From Phycomyces blakesleeanus NRRL 1555(-) (Eukaryota; Mucoromycota; Mucoromycetes; Mucorales; Phycomycetaceae): DNA of 64,000 nucleotides. This document shows, piece after piece, positions 44,243 through 57,000 of this stretch. Under the pieces are notes generated by a model. It had not been told where the DNA came from. It ran no database searches and saw only the letters and a program-made list of their open reading frames with translations. The position numbers and the translations under genes were made by a program. Where the stretch lies: positions 248,001-312,000 of the forward strand of contig NW_017265190.1 in assembly GCF_001638985.1 (NCBI RefSeq), given 5' to 3'. Positions within the stretch are counted from its first letter, which is position 1. Each line of letters begins with the position of its first letter.

Positions 44243-46800
44243 ATGTCAGATTCCAAAGATACCAAAAAGCAGCGCTTGCTCGTCGTCTCTAACCGCTTGC
44301 CTATTACTGTCAAGAAGGATCCCGCAACAGGAGACTATGACTTTAAGATGTCCTCCGGTGGTCTTGTGGCTGCCTTGAGCGGCCTGAAGAAAGAAATGCA
44401 CTTTACATGGATTGGCTGGCCAGGTAGGATTCTCTTCTCTTTATATATGATATATTGAATTCATAGAGCTAATCCTTGTTACTGTTGTTTTTTTTTCTAC
44501 CTGTAAAAACAAAAACAAATAGGTCTGGATGTGCCTACAGACGAGCGCAAGGGCCTTGAGAAGCGATTATTAGAAGAGACTTCAACAATGCCAGTATTTG
44601 TAAGCAATGAACTGGCAGATCTGCATTACAACGGGTTTTCCAACAGGTAAGCTATTCAAATTAAGTTTTGGTAAATATTGAGCAAATCTATCAGTATCCT
44701 GTGGCCCCTGTTTCATTATCATCCTGGAGAGATTTCGTTCAATGAGGAGTGGTGGGAAGGATACCAGCGCGTCAATCAGCTGTTTGCCGATGCCATCGAT
44801 AAGATCTTGGAAGATGGAGACCTCGTTTGGATTCAAGATTACCATCTGATGCTTTTACCTGCTATGCTGCGAAAGAAGACTACCAAGGATATTAAGATTG
44901 GATGGTTCCTGCATACACCTTTCCCTAGCAGTGAAATATATAGGTAAATAACAATTAGCAATCCCAAATCCCAAATCCCAAATCCTTACTGAATCTTTGA
45001 TCCAGAATTCTCCCAGTGAGAAAAGAAATTCTGTTGGGAGTATTGGAGTGCGACCTTCTTGGGTTCCACACGTATGACTATGCCCGCCATTTCCTGTCGT
45101 CATGTACTCGCATCCTCGGACTTTCAACCATGCCAAACGGAGTAGAGTTTGAGGGCAGGTACATCCAAGTGGGTACCTTCCCTATTGGTATTGACCCTGA
45201 GAAATATACCGATGGTCTGAAGGACCCAAAAATCGTTGCTCGAATTGCTCAGCTCAAGAGCCGCTTTGGTGACTGCAAGGTTATTGTCGGTGTGGATCGT
45301 CTCGATTATATTAAGGGTGTACCCCAGAAAATGCATGCAATGGAAGTTTTCTTGAGCCAACACCCCGAGTGGGTTGGCAAAGTCGTGTTGGTCCAACTAG
45401 CTGTTCCATCACGTGAAGATGTGGAGGAGTATCAGCAGCTCAGAAGCACAATCAACGAACTGGTTGGCCGTATAAACGGTCAATATGGCACGGTTGAATT
45501 TGTACCAATTCATTTTATGCACAGATCAATTCCCTTTGATGAACTTGTTGCCTTGTACGCTGCCGCAGATGTCTGCCTTGTATCTTCTACTCGTGATGGA
45601 ATGAATCTGGTTTCCTATGAATACATCTCAGCCCAACAAAACAACCATGGTGTCCTCATCCTTTCCGAATTTGCAGGTGCCGCACAGTCCCTTAATGGAT
45701 CCATCATCGTCAACCCATGGAACACAGAGGAACTTGCTAATGCTATTCATGAGGCAGTCACAATGCCTGAAGATATCCGCAAGGCCAATCATCAAAAGCT
45801 ATATCGCTACGTGACAAAGTACACAGCTGCTTACTGGGGTCTCAGCTTTGTCAACGAGTTACGCGTAAGTGTAGTATAGGTCATTCCGTTTTATTGCTCG
45901 GGTACTTACACTTTAAATACATAGCGTGTTTGTGAGGAATTTGGTCAGCGCATGTCTATTCCTGAGTTAGATTACACAGATGTCCTCTCCCAGGCCGCAA
46001 AGTCAACAAAAAAGAAGCTTGTTCTCCTTGACTATGATGGCACACTCACCACAACCCATAAGCTACCCGAGTTTGCTAAGCCCTCCCAAACTGTTCTCGA
46101 TCATCTCAAGACACTTGCTTCCCAGCCAGACACATATGTTTACATTCTCTCCGGACGTGGGCGTCATCATCTTGACGAGTGGTTTGCTTCCACTGGTGTT
46201 GGTCTCTCTGCTGAGCACGGCTGCTTCTACAAACATCCAGCAAATATTCGTGATGAAATTAACCCTACTGAAAATAATGATGGAAAGCTCATTAAAGAAG
46301 AAGACAACAAATGGTACTGTCTGGTTGAGCAGGTAGACCCTAGCTGGAAAGAAACAATCCGACCACTGTTTCAACATTACACTGAGCGTACCCCCGGATC
46401 TTTCATCGAAGAAAAGGAAATCAACTTAACATGGCACTACCGCAATGCTGACCCTGAGTTCGGAAGTTGGCAGGCAACTGAGCTCCAGGTAAATCTTGAA
46501 AAGTTGCTCAGTCATATGGCCCTTTCTATTGTTCTCGGTAACAAGACTCTCGAGCTCCGCCCCTCCTCTATTGACAAGTCTACCGCCGTCCGCAGCATTC
46601 TCAAGGACCTTCAATTGCCTAGCCTGGACTTCATTCTTTGTATTGGAGATGGAAAGACAGATGAAGTCGTATTCTCTCTTTTGAATGAAATCCCCCATGC
46701 CATCACCAGTACTGTCGGTAAGAAGCAAACTGAGGCGCAGTATTATATCCCAACTGTCGACAAGGTGAACAAGCTGGTTGAGGATCTTGGAAAATTGTAA
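44243..46800 (+). CDS. bifunctional trehalose-6-P synthase/phosphatase
   Basis: Makes trehalose 6-phosphate from UDP-glucose and glucose 6-phosphate, and probably dephosphorylates it to trehalose. Five exons (44243..44423, 44523..44646, 44695..44943, 45006..45864, 45925..46800) give 762 residues. The GT20 synthase half (about 1-470) has SNRLPITV, GGLVAALSGL, WIGWPG, YNGFSNSILWPLFHYHPG, WIQDYHLMLLP, FLHTPFPS, GVDRLDYIKGVPQK and STRDGMNLVSYEYISAQ, so the substrate residues of OtsA-type enzymes all seem present. The phosphatase half (about 480-762) has the HAD nucleophile motif LLDYDGTL (D507, D509) and the acidic motif IGDGKTDEVVF. Both halves look intact, unlike plant class II or some yeast TPS-TPP fusions in which one half is degenerate. 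Trehalose protects spores and stressed hyphae. Confidence 0.95.
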
Positions 46801-48112
46801 AGAAATGAAAATCACAAAAACTCGACAAAAAAAGCAGCGAAAACTAAATACATCAAAAAATATGAATCCCAAGCAATTAAATACATACAACATATATAAT
46901 ATATCATTCACATGTGCGGTTTAAAGAATTATTTTTATGAGTAGCTTCCATTAGTAGCTTTATATTATCATTATTTTTGGACTTTGATGTAAAAGTAAAT
47001 ATGTCAGTGAAGGTCAAATTAGAAGTTATTAAGAAAAAGTTCATTTTTACTTGCACCAAGAAAAGATAATAAGAGAGGTATAGGGAATATTGAAGTACAT
47101 TCTACAACAATATTCCATTGTCGAAATCGTTTAACCTTTACTATGAAAATTCAAAAGTATATACTTACAAATACAGTAAATACATAAACTTTATTCAAAA
47201 CAACTTGTATTTATTTATTTATTGGCGAGGTATATAGAAATTTATATATGTAATTGAACCAACACTACGAGAGAGAAATACGTGTCTAGGGGTATTTTCT
47301 TAATTTGCTCAGGGTTGTGTGTAGAGGTGCCTTTTGTTGAAAATCAAACCCTCCCTTCCCCCTTTAAAACGATATTTGTTTATCTAATTAGAGTTGCACT
47401 AAAAAATTACAAAGTCTTAAAGACTTTAATTTTTATGTTGATATTCACATTATCGCCCAATAAGGGTTGGTATTCTTGGTGGTTTGTTCAGAAATATAAA
47501 AACAAAAAGTTCATGATACTAGTGAGTTCCCCTTAATAAATTCCTCCCCAAAGTAATTGAGGGAGATTGTAAAATAGAAAACATAGTACTTAATCAAAAT
47601 TCAACTTGAAAACAATCTTGAAAAATTTGAAAAAAAAAACTTGCAAAAAAAATCTACTGAATTCACTTTCTTTTTTACCAGTGTTAATAGATATTCAATT
47701 TATAGAATAAAGAGCATAGACTTTGAATAATAATAAATACGGATTGTTTATTTATATAAAAAAACGAATTTGGATATATTCTTCTCTGTTATTACAATAG
47801 AATAAACAGTGGCATAGGCTAAGAGTATTACATGTAATAGACATTCATATGTGTTGGGTAAAATAAATAAATAAATAATGATTCATAATATAAGAAACTA
47901 GATTGCAAAATAGGTAATATCTGAAAAAGCACCCTACAGCGATGATGATAAAAGAAAATAATCAAAAACAAAAGAATTCATACAAGTAAATAATAAAAAT
48001 AAAAATAATAAGAAATAATAGGAAATATGAATAACAGGAATAATAATAATAATACTAAGGATAGGAATAAATGCACAAAGATAATTGCATTCGACAGGGA
48101 ATTTCTTTTTCT
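46801..48112. other. intergenic, convergent TPS-TPP / ZIP
   Basis: 1.3 kb of AT-rich 3' flanking sequence with (AAAT)n near 47863-47877 and (AAT)n near 48040-48055. No coding sequence supported. Confidence 0.5.
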
Positions 48113-49513
48113 TTAAGCCCATTCACCGATAAGGGACATAAGACCGGCTCCGGCATACATAGACAAGAAACACGCTGTCTTACGAGCCAAACTCTGCTCA
48201 TGAAATTTGGTATTGTGGCTAATCTCGAGACTCATCAATGATACATAAGCATTGTATAGCAAGATTCCTGCTGAGAGTAAGTCTAATATAGCCTGAGAAA
48301 GGACATTGGAGTACGAGTTTGGATTGAACGAGGCATGAATTCCAACACCAATAGAAATACCAATTGGGGTCATTAATATGTAGAGACATCCCATAATGAT
48401 AGGCTTTGCAAGGCTCTTGTATTTCAATTCATTAATTCGAGTACCCAAAGCAAGTCCCTCAAAGAACTATTGAAAATTGAGTAAGAGGACAATTTTCTCA
48501 TTCTAATTATTATTAAGATTATAAATTACCTGATGGAATACCAATGCAATCAAAAGGGTGACAAATTCATCACGATCGGCTGTTGCGAGAGTGATACCAA
48601 TAATAACTGAATGCATTATAATACCAAGTTCCAAAATAAAGGTACCAATATGGCTATATGAATCATCTTGTTCCAAGAAACCAGCAGAGTGTACATGGCC
48701 ACCTCCGTTTTGAAATACCCCATCGTGAGTTCCACTAATCATTGAACCATCAGACTCTAGGTTCTTGGGTGAAATCTCATCAAAATGCGCCGCAGAATTT
48801 TCTCGAGCAGTCAAGACCTTTCTTTTGTTGATGGTGTTTAGATGCGAAATTGCACAAAGCTCAAGTAATTGGAGACCAAATGATGCAAGCATACAAAATA
48901 TTCCGGCAAAAGCACCATACGAAAGCCACCCACTACTCAGACAATCGCTTCCAAAATTCTCAAAGGCATCGGGCAACATATGTACAAATGCAGTCGCTAG
49001 AATGACTCCTGTACCGACTAATATTATGTTATTAAAATCAAACAAACATATGAAAATGAGATTCTGTAGCTAAATATATTGAGCAGTAAGACTTACAAAA
49101 TTTTCCAATAGTTAAAATCCAATCGCGAGCAGAACTCTCGCTATTAGGGTTGATTCGGTGCAAAGCAATTGGACCAAAAACACCTATTAGTAAATAAATA
49201 AAAATGCAAAAATAAGTCGACGTTTTAATATATACATATAACACGCCTTTCAATTACACACCAAGAGCACTGGTTCCCAGAATAATGAATATAGACCCAA
49301 TTCGTAGTGGAAGATTGTAATTTTCAAGCTCGCCAGAAGCACAAGCATCAGCATCAGCATCGGCACTGGCGTCAACTGCAACTTAATTGAAAATAAGAAT
49401 TGTTTTTCTGTTGTAAACATCCGTATTATAATTTTACCATCTTGTGCATATGCCAAGCTTGCCATTGCAGCAAAAGAGAAAAGGTAATATACGGGTTTTG
49501 ACATGCAAATCAT
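48113..49513 (-). CDS. ZIP-family zinc transporter
   Basis: Imports zinc (or iron) across the plasma membrane; closest in type to fungal Zrt1/Zrt2. Five exons, complement(48113..48466, 48530..49017, 49097..49183, 49262..49381, 49438..49513), give 374 residues. An N-terminal signal-like segment (YYLFSFAAMASLAYAQ) is followed by a short Asp/Ala repeat (DASADADADAC), TM I (LRIGSIFIILGTSALGVFGP), TM II-III with GTGVILATAFVHMLPDAF, a cytosolic loop with a weak metal motif (GGGHVHSAG), TM IV with the metal-binding HSVIIGITLA, and TM V with HQFFEGLALGTR. The His and Glu pairs of the metal site are present. An alternative start (MSKPVYY) lies three codons in. The central loop is poorer in His than in Zrt1. 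Confidence 0.92.
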
Positions 49514-51846
49514 TAGTAAAAATTATTATTGTAGAGGAACTGAGGAAGTGTATAATTTAAAGCAATTATGTCAATTTTTCTGTATTTATACTGTGCCTTG
49601 ATCTTGTTTTCAAAGTGTGCCTCGCAAAGCAAACCCTTTGGGTTACCACCCATTCAATTATTGGCCCAATCAAAACTATAAATTTCAAATTCTACAGTCA
49701 CCCTAAAAAACCATCAAGGTACACCAAAGCTAGATTTATAGCCTCCAAAAGAAGAGAAAATTTCTAATGACCATCTTTGGTTCATTTATCTTGAAATAGA
49801 TGTCACTTCAAACTCCAGATATTTCCGCATCAGTTTGTTACAAAGAATAATGGGTCCATTTATACTATTGTTATTATTTAATGGGTCAATAGCTACTTTG
49901 TTCAAAGAAAACTCAATGAATTAGTTATAAATATACACATGTATATGTATATAAAATATTCGTATTAAACAACTATCCATATGTTTTGATCTAGCAAGCT
50001 CTACATTCAGGACCACATTAAAAACGTGTTACTATACTTGGCGTATTTACCAAGTCGATTTGAGTGTACCAGAAATATAATCTTCTGCAGGGATCTAATA
50101 CCTTTAGTTATATTATCTATTATCTATTTTATGACAGATCTCTGATTCGGAGAATGGCGCTTATGATCAGTTAAATTATCAGTGCTTCACTTATAGGCCT
50201 CACATAGCTTATCTCCAGAATCTAATGATCCGGATAATATGAAAGATCAGATCTACGAACAACATTTAGTTTCTTCAGTATAAATTTCAACTCTGCTATA
50301 ATATAGCGTAATCTTGAAGCTCACAAACTAAAACTCCTCTCATATTTTATTTTATTTGATTGCTTGTATTTGACATTGTCGACTTGACACAAAGTCCTAG
50401 TACAAAAAATGTATCTCTAGGTAAAATATTACTATTTATCATCTTTTTTTTTGGATGCGAATTTGGTTTTCTTTGTAGAGTAATTTTGATCACTCTTGAT
50501 GTTGATTTCACTTTCAAAATCTGTCCCTAAAGCCAGTTTGTCTAATACTCGGCTGGATTTTCCGAGTTCACTTTTTGTAATAGCTTGTAAGTCTCATTAA
50601 TAACATAGGTTTATGTATGCATAATATTATATATTTAGTTAACGAGGGAATCTTACATATTCAATTGAACTCACATCAGAACTTTGTTGTAGCTAATTTC
50701 TGATTCAATAAGTACTCCTATTTTAAATATTCTTATGTGGTAAGTAAAGCCAATTTCTTATCGCTAATGCTTATAATACGTGAACTTTATTTCAGAATCT
50801 CATACTACTAAGCAAATCTTTTGTGTGTTTTTAAAAAAAACGTATTTGAACATAACATCTTCCAGCATGGTAATGCTAGGAACTTTGATAATTTTTCCTG
50901 ATAAATTTCGCAGGAAATGTGGGTGGGACAAAGTTGGGTAGGAGACTAGTTGAATTCTCCTTAAAAACTTTCCGCTACCCACCTTTTCAGTATCACTCAA
51001 ATAACTAGTCAAATAAAATACGCGAACTATTCTATATTTTTATTTCATATCCTAATTAACCTTGACTATAGTGTATTATACATTTATCTATTTGAACTAA
51101 AGCAAAATATTCTGAAACTGAGTATATAAAGCCGTGATTTTACTAAATGAACATATAAATGAGTAGAATGTCGAATGCTGGCTTTGTCTCATGTCTCTTC
51201 ATTTTACATGGTGAATGTCTTTGGGTTCTTTCAATTACATTCATCTTCAATGAACGAAAAAATTGTATTTAATTTGTCTTGTTGTTTTGTTCTTCATGGT
51301 AATTTAATAGTATTGATTCAATGCGCTTTTTCTTTTCTCTATATCATAATTACATGATAAATACAAGTTTAATATTGTAAACCAAGATGTGTTTCTCATA
51401 TTCATTTATTATTATCACCATTATTATAAAGCAATTCTGAAAATAGAATCTAGATAGCAAACTAATTTAACTCAAGCTAACTCCAATTTCATAATACAAC
51501 AATCTTTACACATCTTTCTATTTTGTTGCGTTCAATATCGATTTGATTATCGATGATTTCTGTCTAGCGGCTCCATTTTTTATATATCGATTCTTAATTT
51601 CTTTAGTCTTCTCTCTAACACACTCAACTACATATATATATATATATATATATAATTGTTATTCAAATCATTTCACCAATTCAGATTTTTGTTTGTAATT
51701 TCCATTTGATCAATATTAGATGTCCAAACTTGATATTTTCCACTCTTTCTCTTTCGTTTTTCTTTTCTCTCTCTCATTTCATTTTCGCTAGACAGTATCT
51801 GAGTTGTTTAGAATAAGAAATAATTCGCTCTTTTTTTTCTTTGCTT
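49514..51846. other. intergenic region with coding-like fragments
   Basis: 2.3 kb upstream of the ZIP gene. Most is AT-rich. Two minus-strand stretches look coding: 50432-50583 (listed separately) and about 50800-50985, which contains KFLRRIQLVSYPTLSHPHF and NLSGKIIKVPSITMLEDVMF. I could not join them in one frame. (TA)n lies near 51633-51654 and CT-rich DNA near 51740-51780. Confidence 0.4.
50432..50583 (-). CDS. possible C-terminal exon of unknown gene
   Basis: On the minus strand, after an AAG acceptor, about 50 codons run open to TAG. The reading is highly charged and not simple-sequence: ITKSELGKSSRVLDKLALG, TDFESEINIKSDQNYSTKK, TKFASKKKDDK. A Lys-rich tail of this kind is common in nucleolar proteins, but I recognise no family. 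Upstream pieces near 50650-50690 and 50800-50985 do not join in phase by eye, so this may be a pseudogene or a gene with exons I misplace. Confidence 0.3.
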
Positions 51847-52530
51847 TTACTCTTCCATGTCAAACATATCATCGTCACCATCGTTGTTAAGGACAGCAAA
51901 TGGGTTATCTAATAGTTGATAGCATACATATATAAGTATATCATATATATATACACATATATACATATATATGCGTTTGTTGATCTTACAAGTCTTCTTC
52001 TTCTCTTCCTCGACCTTCTTCTGCTCGGTGGTCTTGCGAGTACCATGAGCAGTGGGAATCTCGGCATGGCTGGAGCGAGTCACACCTGCGACGTAGGCCA
52101 TGCCGGTGGGAGGTGTCTGGGCAAGCTGGCTGCTGGATAGAGCGAGGAGGGTAGTGCGATCATAGATCACACGAGTACCTAATCAGTCGACTCTTTCAGT
52201 CAGTCCACCCAGACCAAGCACTCCAATCCCAATCTTCGCTCGTCCAAAAAATAAAGAACCAGAATTTGCTCTCTCTCTCTCTCTCTCTCTTTTTATCTTT
52301 CTCTTTTTATCTTTCTCTTTATCTTTCTCTTTCTCTTTCTTTTTGGGTGTATGTGTATGTGCGTGTATATACACGCAAATATATGTGATGTGTGTTCTCA
52401 GGAGTGAAGGAAGTATCTTACCTCCTGGAGTGGAGCTGTAGATTGTTCCATGAGGAGTTGTAGAGTAGTCCGAATGCAAAGGAGCATTGAGGCTGTTGGA
52501 GCGGATGTTGACAGGGATGGCAGTCGACAT
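51847..52530 (-). CDS. eIF4E-binding protein (4E-BP)
   Basis: Binds eIF4E and blocks its contact with eIF4G, so represses cap-dependent translation; TOR phosphorylation releases it (known for animal 4E-BPs). Three exons, complement(51847..51908, 51990..52178, 52422..52530), give 119 residues, almost the size of human 4E-BP1 (118). The N terminus has TAIP (compare RAIP); DYSTTPHGT and SSTPGGT match the two priming Thr-Pro sites; IYDRTTLLAL (Y42 to L48) is the YXXXXL-phi eIF4E-binding helix; QTPPTGMAYVAGVT follows as in the family; and the last five residues, FDMEE, resemble a TOS motif. Everything lies in family order. It sits just downstream of an SH3-protein gene on the same strand; no link is implied. 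Confidence 0.92.
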
Positions 52531-52895
52531 GATGCAAGAGAAAGAGCAAACAAAACTTCTCCCACACCCGCCAGCATAAATTACAGCGAATGAAATCAAT
52601 TATTTTTTTAAAAAAATAAAATACAATACACCCTAGACTCAATTGGCCAATCATAGTTGGTTGGGCTAACAGTCACTTGCTCCGCTTGATAGATATATAT
52701 ATATATATAAATGTATGTATGTAAGTAAAAGGTGCAAAGGAGACAAAAGTGAATTTATTGTAGTGAATTTATAGAAAAAAAATATGAGTGAGTTTGTGTA
52801 TGAGAAACAGCCAAGCAATATAGCCTGTTGATCTGTGTGCGTGTAAGTGTGTGAGTGCGAGTGTGCGTTTGTGTAGTTTGATGAATGCGTTTGCT
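52531..52895. other. short intergenic region
   Basis: 365 bp between the 4E-BP start and the SH3 gene's stop. It holds a T7/A7 palindrome near 52602-52616 and a (TA)n run. It must contain the 4E-BP promoter and the 3' UTR of the SH3 gene. Confidence 0.5.
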
Positions 52896-54093
52896 TTAAA
52901 AGATTGCATGAGCGGCCTCTGATCCAAGAGTGGCACCAAATCCCCAAGTAGCAGCAGTAGCTACATGGCCACCAAACTTCTTGGCCATATTGGAAACCTT
53001 GTTTTCTTCCTCAGGAGCTTGGGGTTGCTGCTGCTGCTGCTGCTGTTGCACAGTTCCAGGAACAGGATATGCACTAGTGATCATAGTTGTGGCTGGCGGT
53101 GGGTTGTGATAAATGTTTGTGGCTGGTGGTGGGTTGTGGTAGATGGCTGTTGGTGGCGGTGGATAGCTGTAAGGAACATTAGATGTAGATTGCGATGGTG
53201 GGAGTGTGGCTGCCTTTACAGCGGGTGGAGGAACGGCTCGCTTGGCTTTTGCGAGCGTAGCGGGTGGATTACTAGAGTGGGATGTCAGGACAAGAAGTCA
53301 AACTCAGCACGATATATATATACATTTATTTTATTAGCACGTTTTACTTACGGTCTTTTCTTGACATGATTTTGAGGGAAGATACCCGATTTTCCATTAA
53401 GTGTGCCTCGCCACCAATCATCATTAACTATAAACAAAGTAAATATAACTTTCGTATATTAAACTCTGTACTCATCATACCATATTCTGTGACTTGGATA
53501 GTTTGGCCTTGTCGGAAGGACAGGTCCGTGCTAGGATCATCACCGCTGTAATCGTACAATGCTTCTGCAGTAGCAAGAACTCCAGGATCACTTGTATAAG
53601 CAGGCGGGGGTGTTTCTACAACTGGGGGAGTCACAAAGCTCTGGACAGCCCTACCAAGTGCTTGATGGGGAAGAGCTGCTGAGGCTGGTGGAGTGTAGGT
53701 TGTTGTTGGTGGGGGAAGAACAGCAACAGCAGCAACTGGTGGTGCAGGTGCAGGTGCAGGTGTTGGGAGAGGACTATGATGAGGTTGTGGGGATGGCTGT
53801 CGATCTTCGCCTGAACGACGTACTGGTAACTTGGGGAAGAGTTGCTCACGGGAAGGAGCTACTGGCTCGCGGGAGTTAAGAGTAGTAGTGGACTTTCGGG
53901 TAGGAAGAGGAGGTTTGACAAAAGCCGGAGTAGAGGAAGGAGAAGATTGCTTAGCGTCTACATGCTGTGGAAGCTGGGCAACTACAGAGTCGTAGGTTTG
54001 TGCAGACACATAATGTTGGTCTCTGAGGAATGTGAGGTCTTTGTGAATCGACTGTAGTATGTAGTTTGCTAGTCCAACGTCTCGTTCGGCCAT
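52896..54093 (-). CDS. Lsb1/Pin3-like SH3 domain protein
   Basis: Actin-patch/endocytosis-linked SH3 adaptor of the Lsb1/Pin3 (Las17-binding) type. Three exons, complement(52896..53271, 53352..53427, 53481..54093), give 354 residues. Residues 1-55 are helical (MAERDVGLANYILQSIHKDL, then FLRDQHYVSAQTYDSVVAQL), as at the start of Lsb1/Csh3. A long Pro-rich linker precedes the SH3 domain at about 175-230: AEALYDYSGDDPSTDLSFRQ, then DDWWRGTLNGKSGIFPQNHV. The C terminus is Pro/Tyr- and Gln-rich (seven Gln near the end) and closes with KKFGGHVATAATWGFGATLG, a small hydrophobic Gly/Ala segment typical of this family. The SH3 ligand-binding residues (ALYDY, WW, P..YV-like NHV) are present. CCCCGCTTGGGGTGACG about 80 bp upstream is GC-rich for this genome and may be a regulatory site. 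Confidence 0.87.
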
Positions 54094-57000
54094 GATAAAG
54101 TAAAAGAGAATGAAAGAAGATGGTGTCCTTTCCTCGTGAAAGAGCTATTTTGGGCTTATTTGATCTCTAATCCCCGCTTGGGGTGACGTTGCCATGTGCA
54201 CCGCATTGTGTAGACTATAAAATCATTTTGTCTCTATAAAAAGCATCACAGACTACAATCAATTTATCTTTTATCAGCTGTATTGATAGTATTGAATCCA
54301 TACCTTGTAGTGCCCTTGGTATTATGGTATTGAGGGCTTACCTGCTTGATACATACATAATATAAATATCAGCGTAATTGGTATACATATGTATACATGT
54401 ATTATGTCGCTGTAACATATATATATATATGTGTGTGTGTGTGTGTCTTGCTTGGCTGTGAGACATTTTTGTGATTGTAAAAATGATCAGCAATCGAAAG
54501 ACGACTTTTGCTATTTTTAATTAGGTCGGCAAACGCTTTAAAATGAACCTTACAAATTACTCCCTTTATGATATTGTTATTTGTTTATTATTTTAAAGAA
54601 AAAAAAACACTCCAGAGGCGTCTTTAAAATAGATTTATGTAAATGCGCAGGCAAGGGTTTGATCTAAAAATGGGCCTATTTAACATAGTGATACCATTTT
54701 TGTACACCCACAGGACAGCATGGTACCTTTGCTATGTAGAGAGAGAGTGTGTGTGTGTGTTTCGTCTTTTATCAAATGATTATTACATTTAATAACAGCT
54801 CTAGCTCTTTTCTATAAAATGACCTAGGCTCTTTTATACGTCAAAATCTATTGAAAAAAAAGGCAACTGACGCTTTAGACTGCGATTAGTGAATTAATAA
54901 CAAATGTAGCTTTGATCCTTAATATCTATAAGATTATAAATAGAAGAATTAAATTTTGACGCAGATAAAAGGCTCAATAATCAGGTCATCAAAAGCAATA
55001 ATATCAGAGTATTTCTATTGTCTTGTCACTTTACTATTTGATCTTTCTGAACAAGTGTTTTATATCCAGAAATACAGGTCCATAAAAAAAGCGATTTAGC
55101 TTTTTAATATCCGACACAAAGGATGCAGAAAATTAGATCTTTGTGGCCATAGCGATAAATGTAAAACAGAATTCTTCAAGACATTATCAATTAATGGGAA
55201 GCATTTTCCATGTTATTTTGTCTTGGAATATTGCACTAAATAATTGACAATATAGCGTACCAGTAAATATAGACTTTGAGGTCTACCAGATAATGTGTGT
55301 TTATTCTTATGCAAAAGATTATACTAATTTTTGGACCAACCGTTTTTCTGTTGTACTTATTTAATTTGCTTTCCACTTCTGACATCCACTAATGACCATA
55401 TTATCATTATTCTCAATAGTATATATTGTTTTTTTAAAGAAGAACGTTTCGTCAAAATGATAAATAAGATGCGAAAATGAGAGCCTTTGTAATATAAAGG
55501 TGTTTTATTCTTCTTCTTTCTCTTAACACTGTCAATAGCCAACAAGCACTCAAATTTGTAAAAAAAAAAAGCTTTTTTCTCTCTCAGATAGATATTAATG
55601 TCATAAAAGCCAATTTTGCAGTAAAGGTTTATGGCTTATTACTCAAATCCACAATAAGGTTAATAAGAAATTAAATCAAACTTTTGAGAATATATATATA
55701 GTATGCGAATATAATATTGCTTTTATACAAGAGACTTGATTGAAAGCTTTGTAGACGCTTCCCATCCTTATCGCTTCAAGGTCGATGTTTATTTTGGCTT
55801 GAGACATGACTACCAAGGCACATGATAAAGTAGGTATGACCAATTCTGAGCTGTCAAGGTTGTATACTCCAGCAGGTAAAATGAAATTTTTAAATAAAAA
55901 ATCAAGTAAGACCTGGATATATATATGAGCACAGAGCAGGAGACCTGATTACGGTATCGTCCCTCCAGAGATTGGGTACGCAGATCATCGCAAATCTACA
56001 TTTAGTCATGGTCTCCAGGCGTACAGAAATAGCTTAGTACACTTAATATTATAAGAGACGTTTAGCTGGATTCATTTTTGTCTATGTAACGGTATCAACT
56101 ATACCGGCAGAATAAATGCTTGACAAACATATATGAAGTATGTCGAGACATTTATTATATTAACCCAATTTAAGAATACAAACAGACGTATAGTGAGCTT
56201 TGGACATAATACTTTTGGAATCCATTGTGAATAAGCAGTAAAATGGCATCTCTTCCGGAATATGTTCGTAGTAAATGATCTTGAATTTTTGACAGTTTAT
56301 TCCTTTGGTACGCAAGCTAAACATATATATGAGTCTGTTCAATCAATTCTCAATAAATCATTAGTATTCAAGTTAATAGCCACAAACCGTCTAGGTAATT
56401 CATTATCGACATATTAAATTTGAAAAGTTATTATGTTACATTACTGGCCCCCTATTTCTTCATTATTATTCTTTCCGGAAATTCAATCGGTGTTGGTCTG
56501 TTAGGCGCCAAGAGCCGATTATATATATATATACTACCTTTTAGACCAGTGCTCCCCAAGACTTCATGGTCAGTTGTACCGACACAGCCGATGCCTAGAG
56601 TCTCACAAATATTGCTTGTGTCCATTTTATTTATATAAATAAAACCATGTAGATGTATGCATTTAAATTTAAATTTTAAAGCAAGAGTGTTGTATTCTTT
56701 GTCTCATTGTGAATGGGAACACACTACACATTACACAATTTGTGTTTCATATGGGTATACAAGAGACCGGTAGTAAGGGACCAAGTGGAGGTACATCTGA
56801 GAACGCTTCCCTCAGTAGTTGATAAGGCGAGTTTGTCAGCAAATCTCAATATCGATGTCAAGGAAAACTTTGTACTCTATTGAGAAGTCTGTGCATTTTA
56901 AAATCAACCCCTTTAATGTCTTGTGTTTCATTTTGCTTTGATTTTTTTTTGATAAGCTCTGCTGTATATTTATCTTTTGCTTCCTTTATTGGCACAATTA

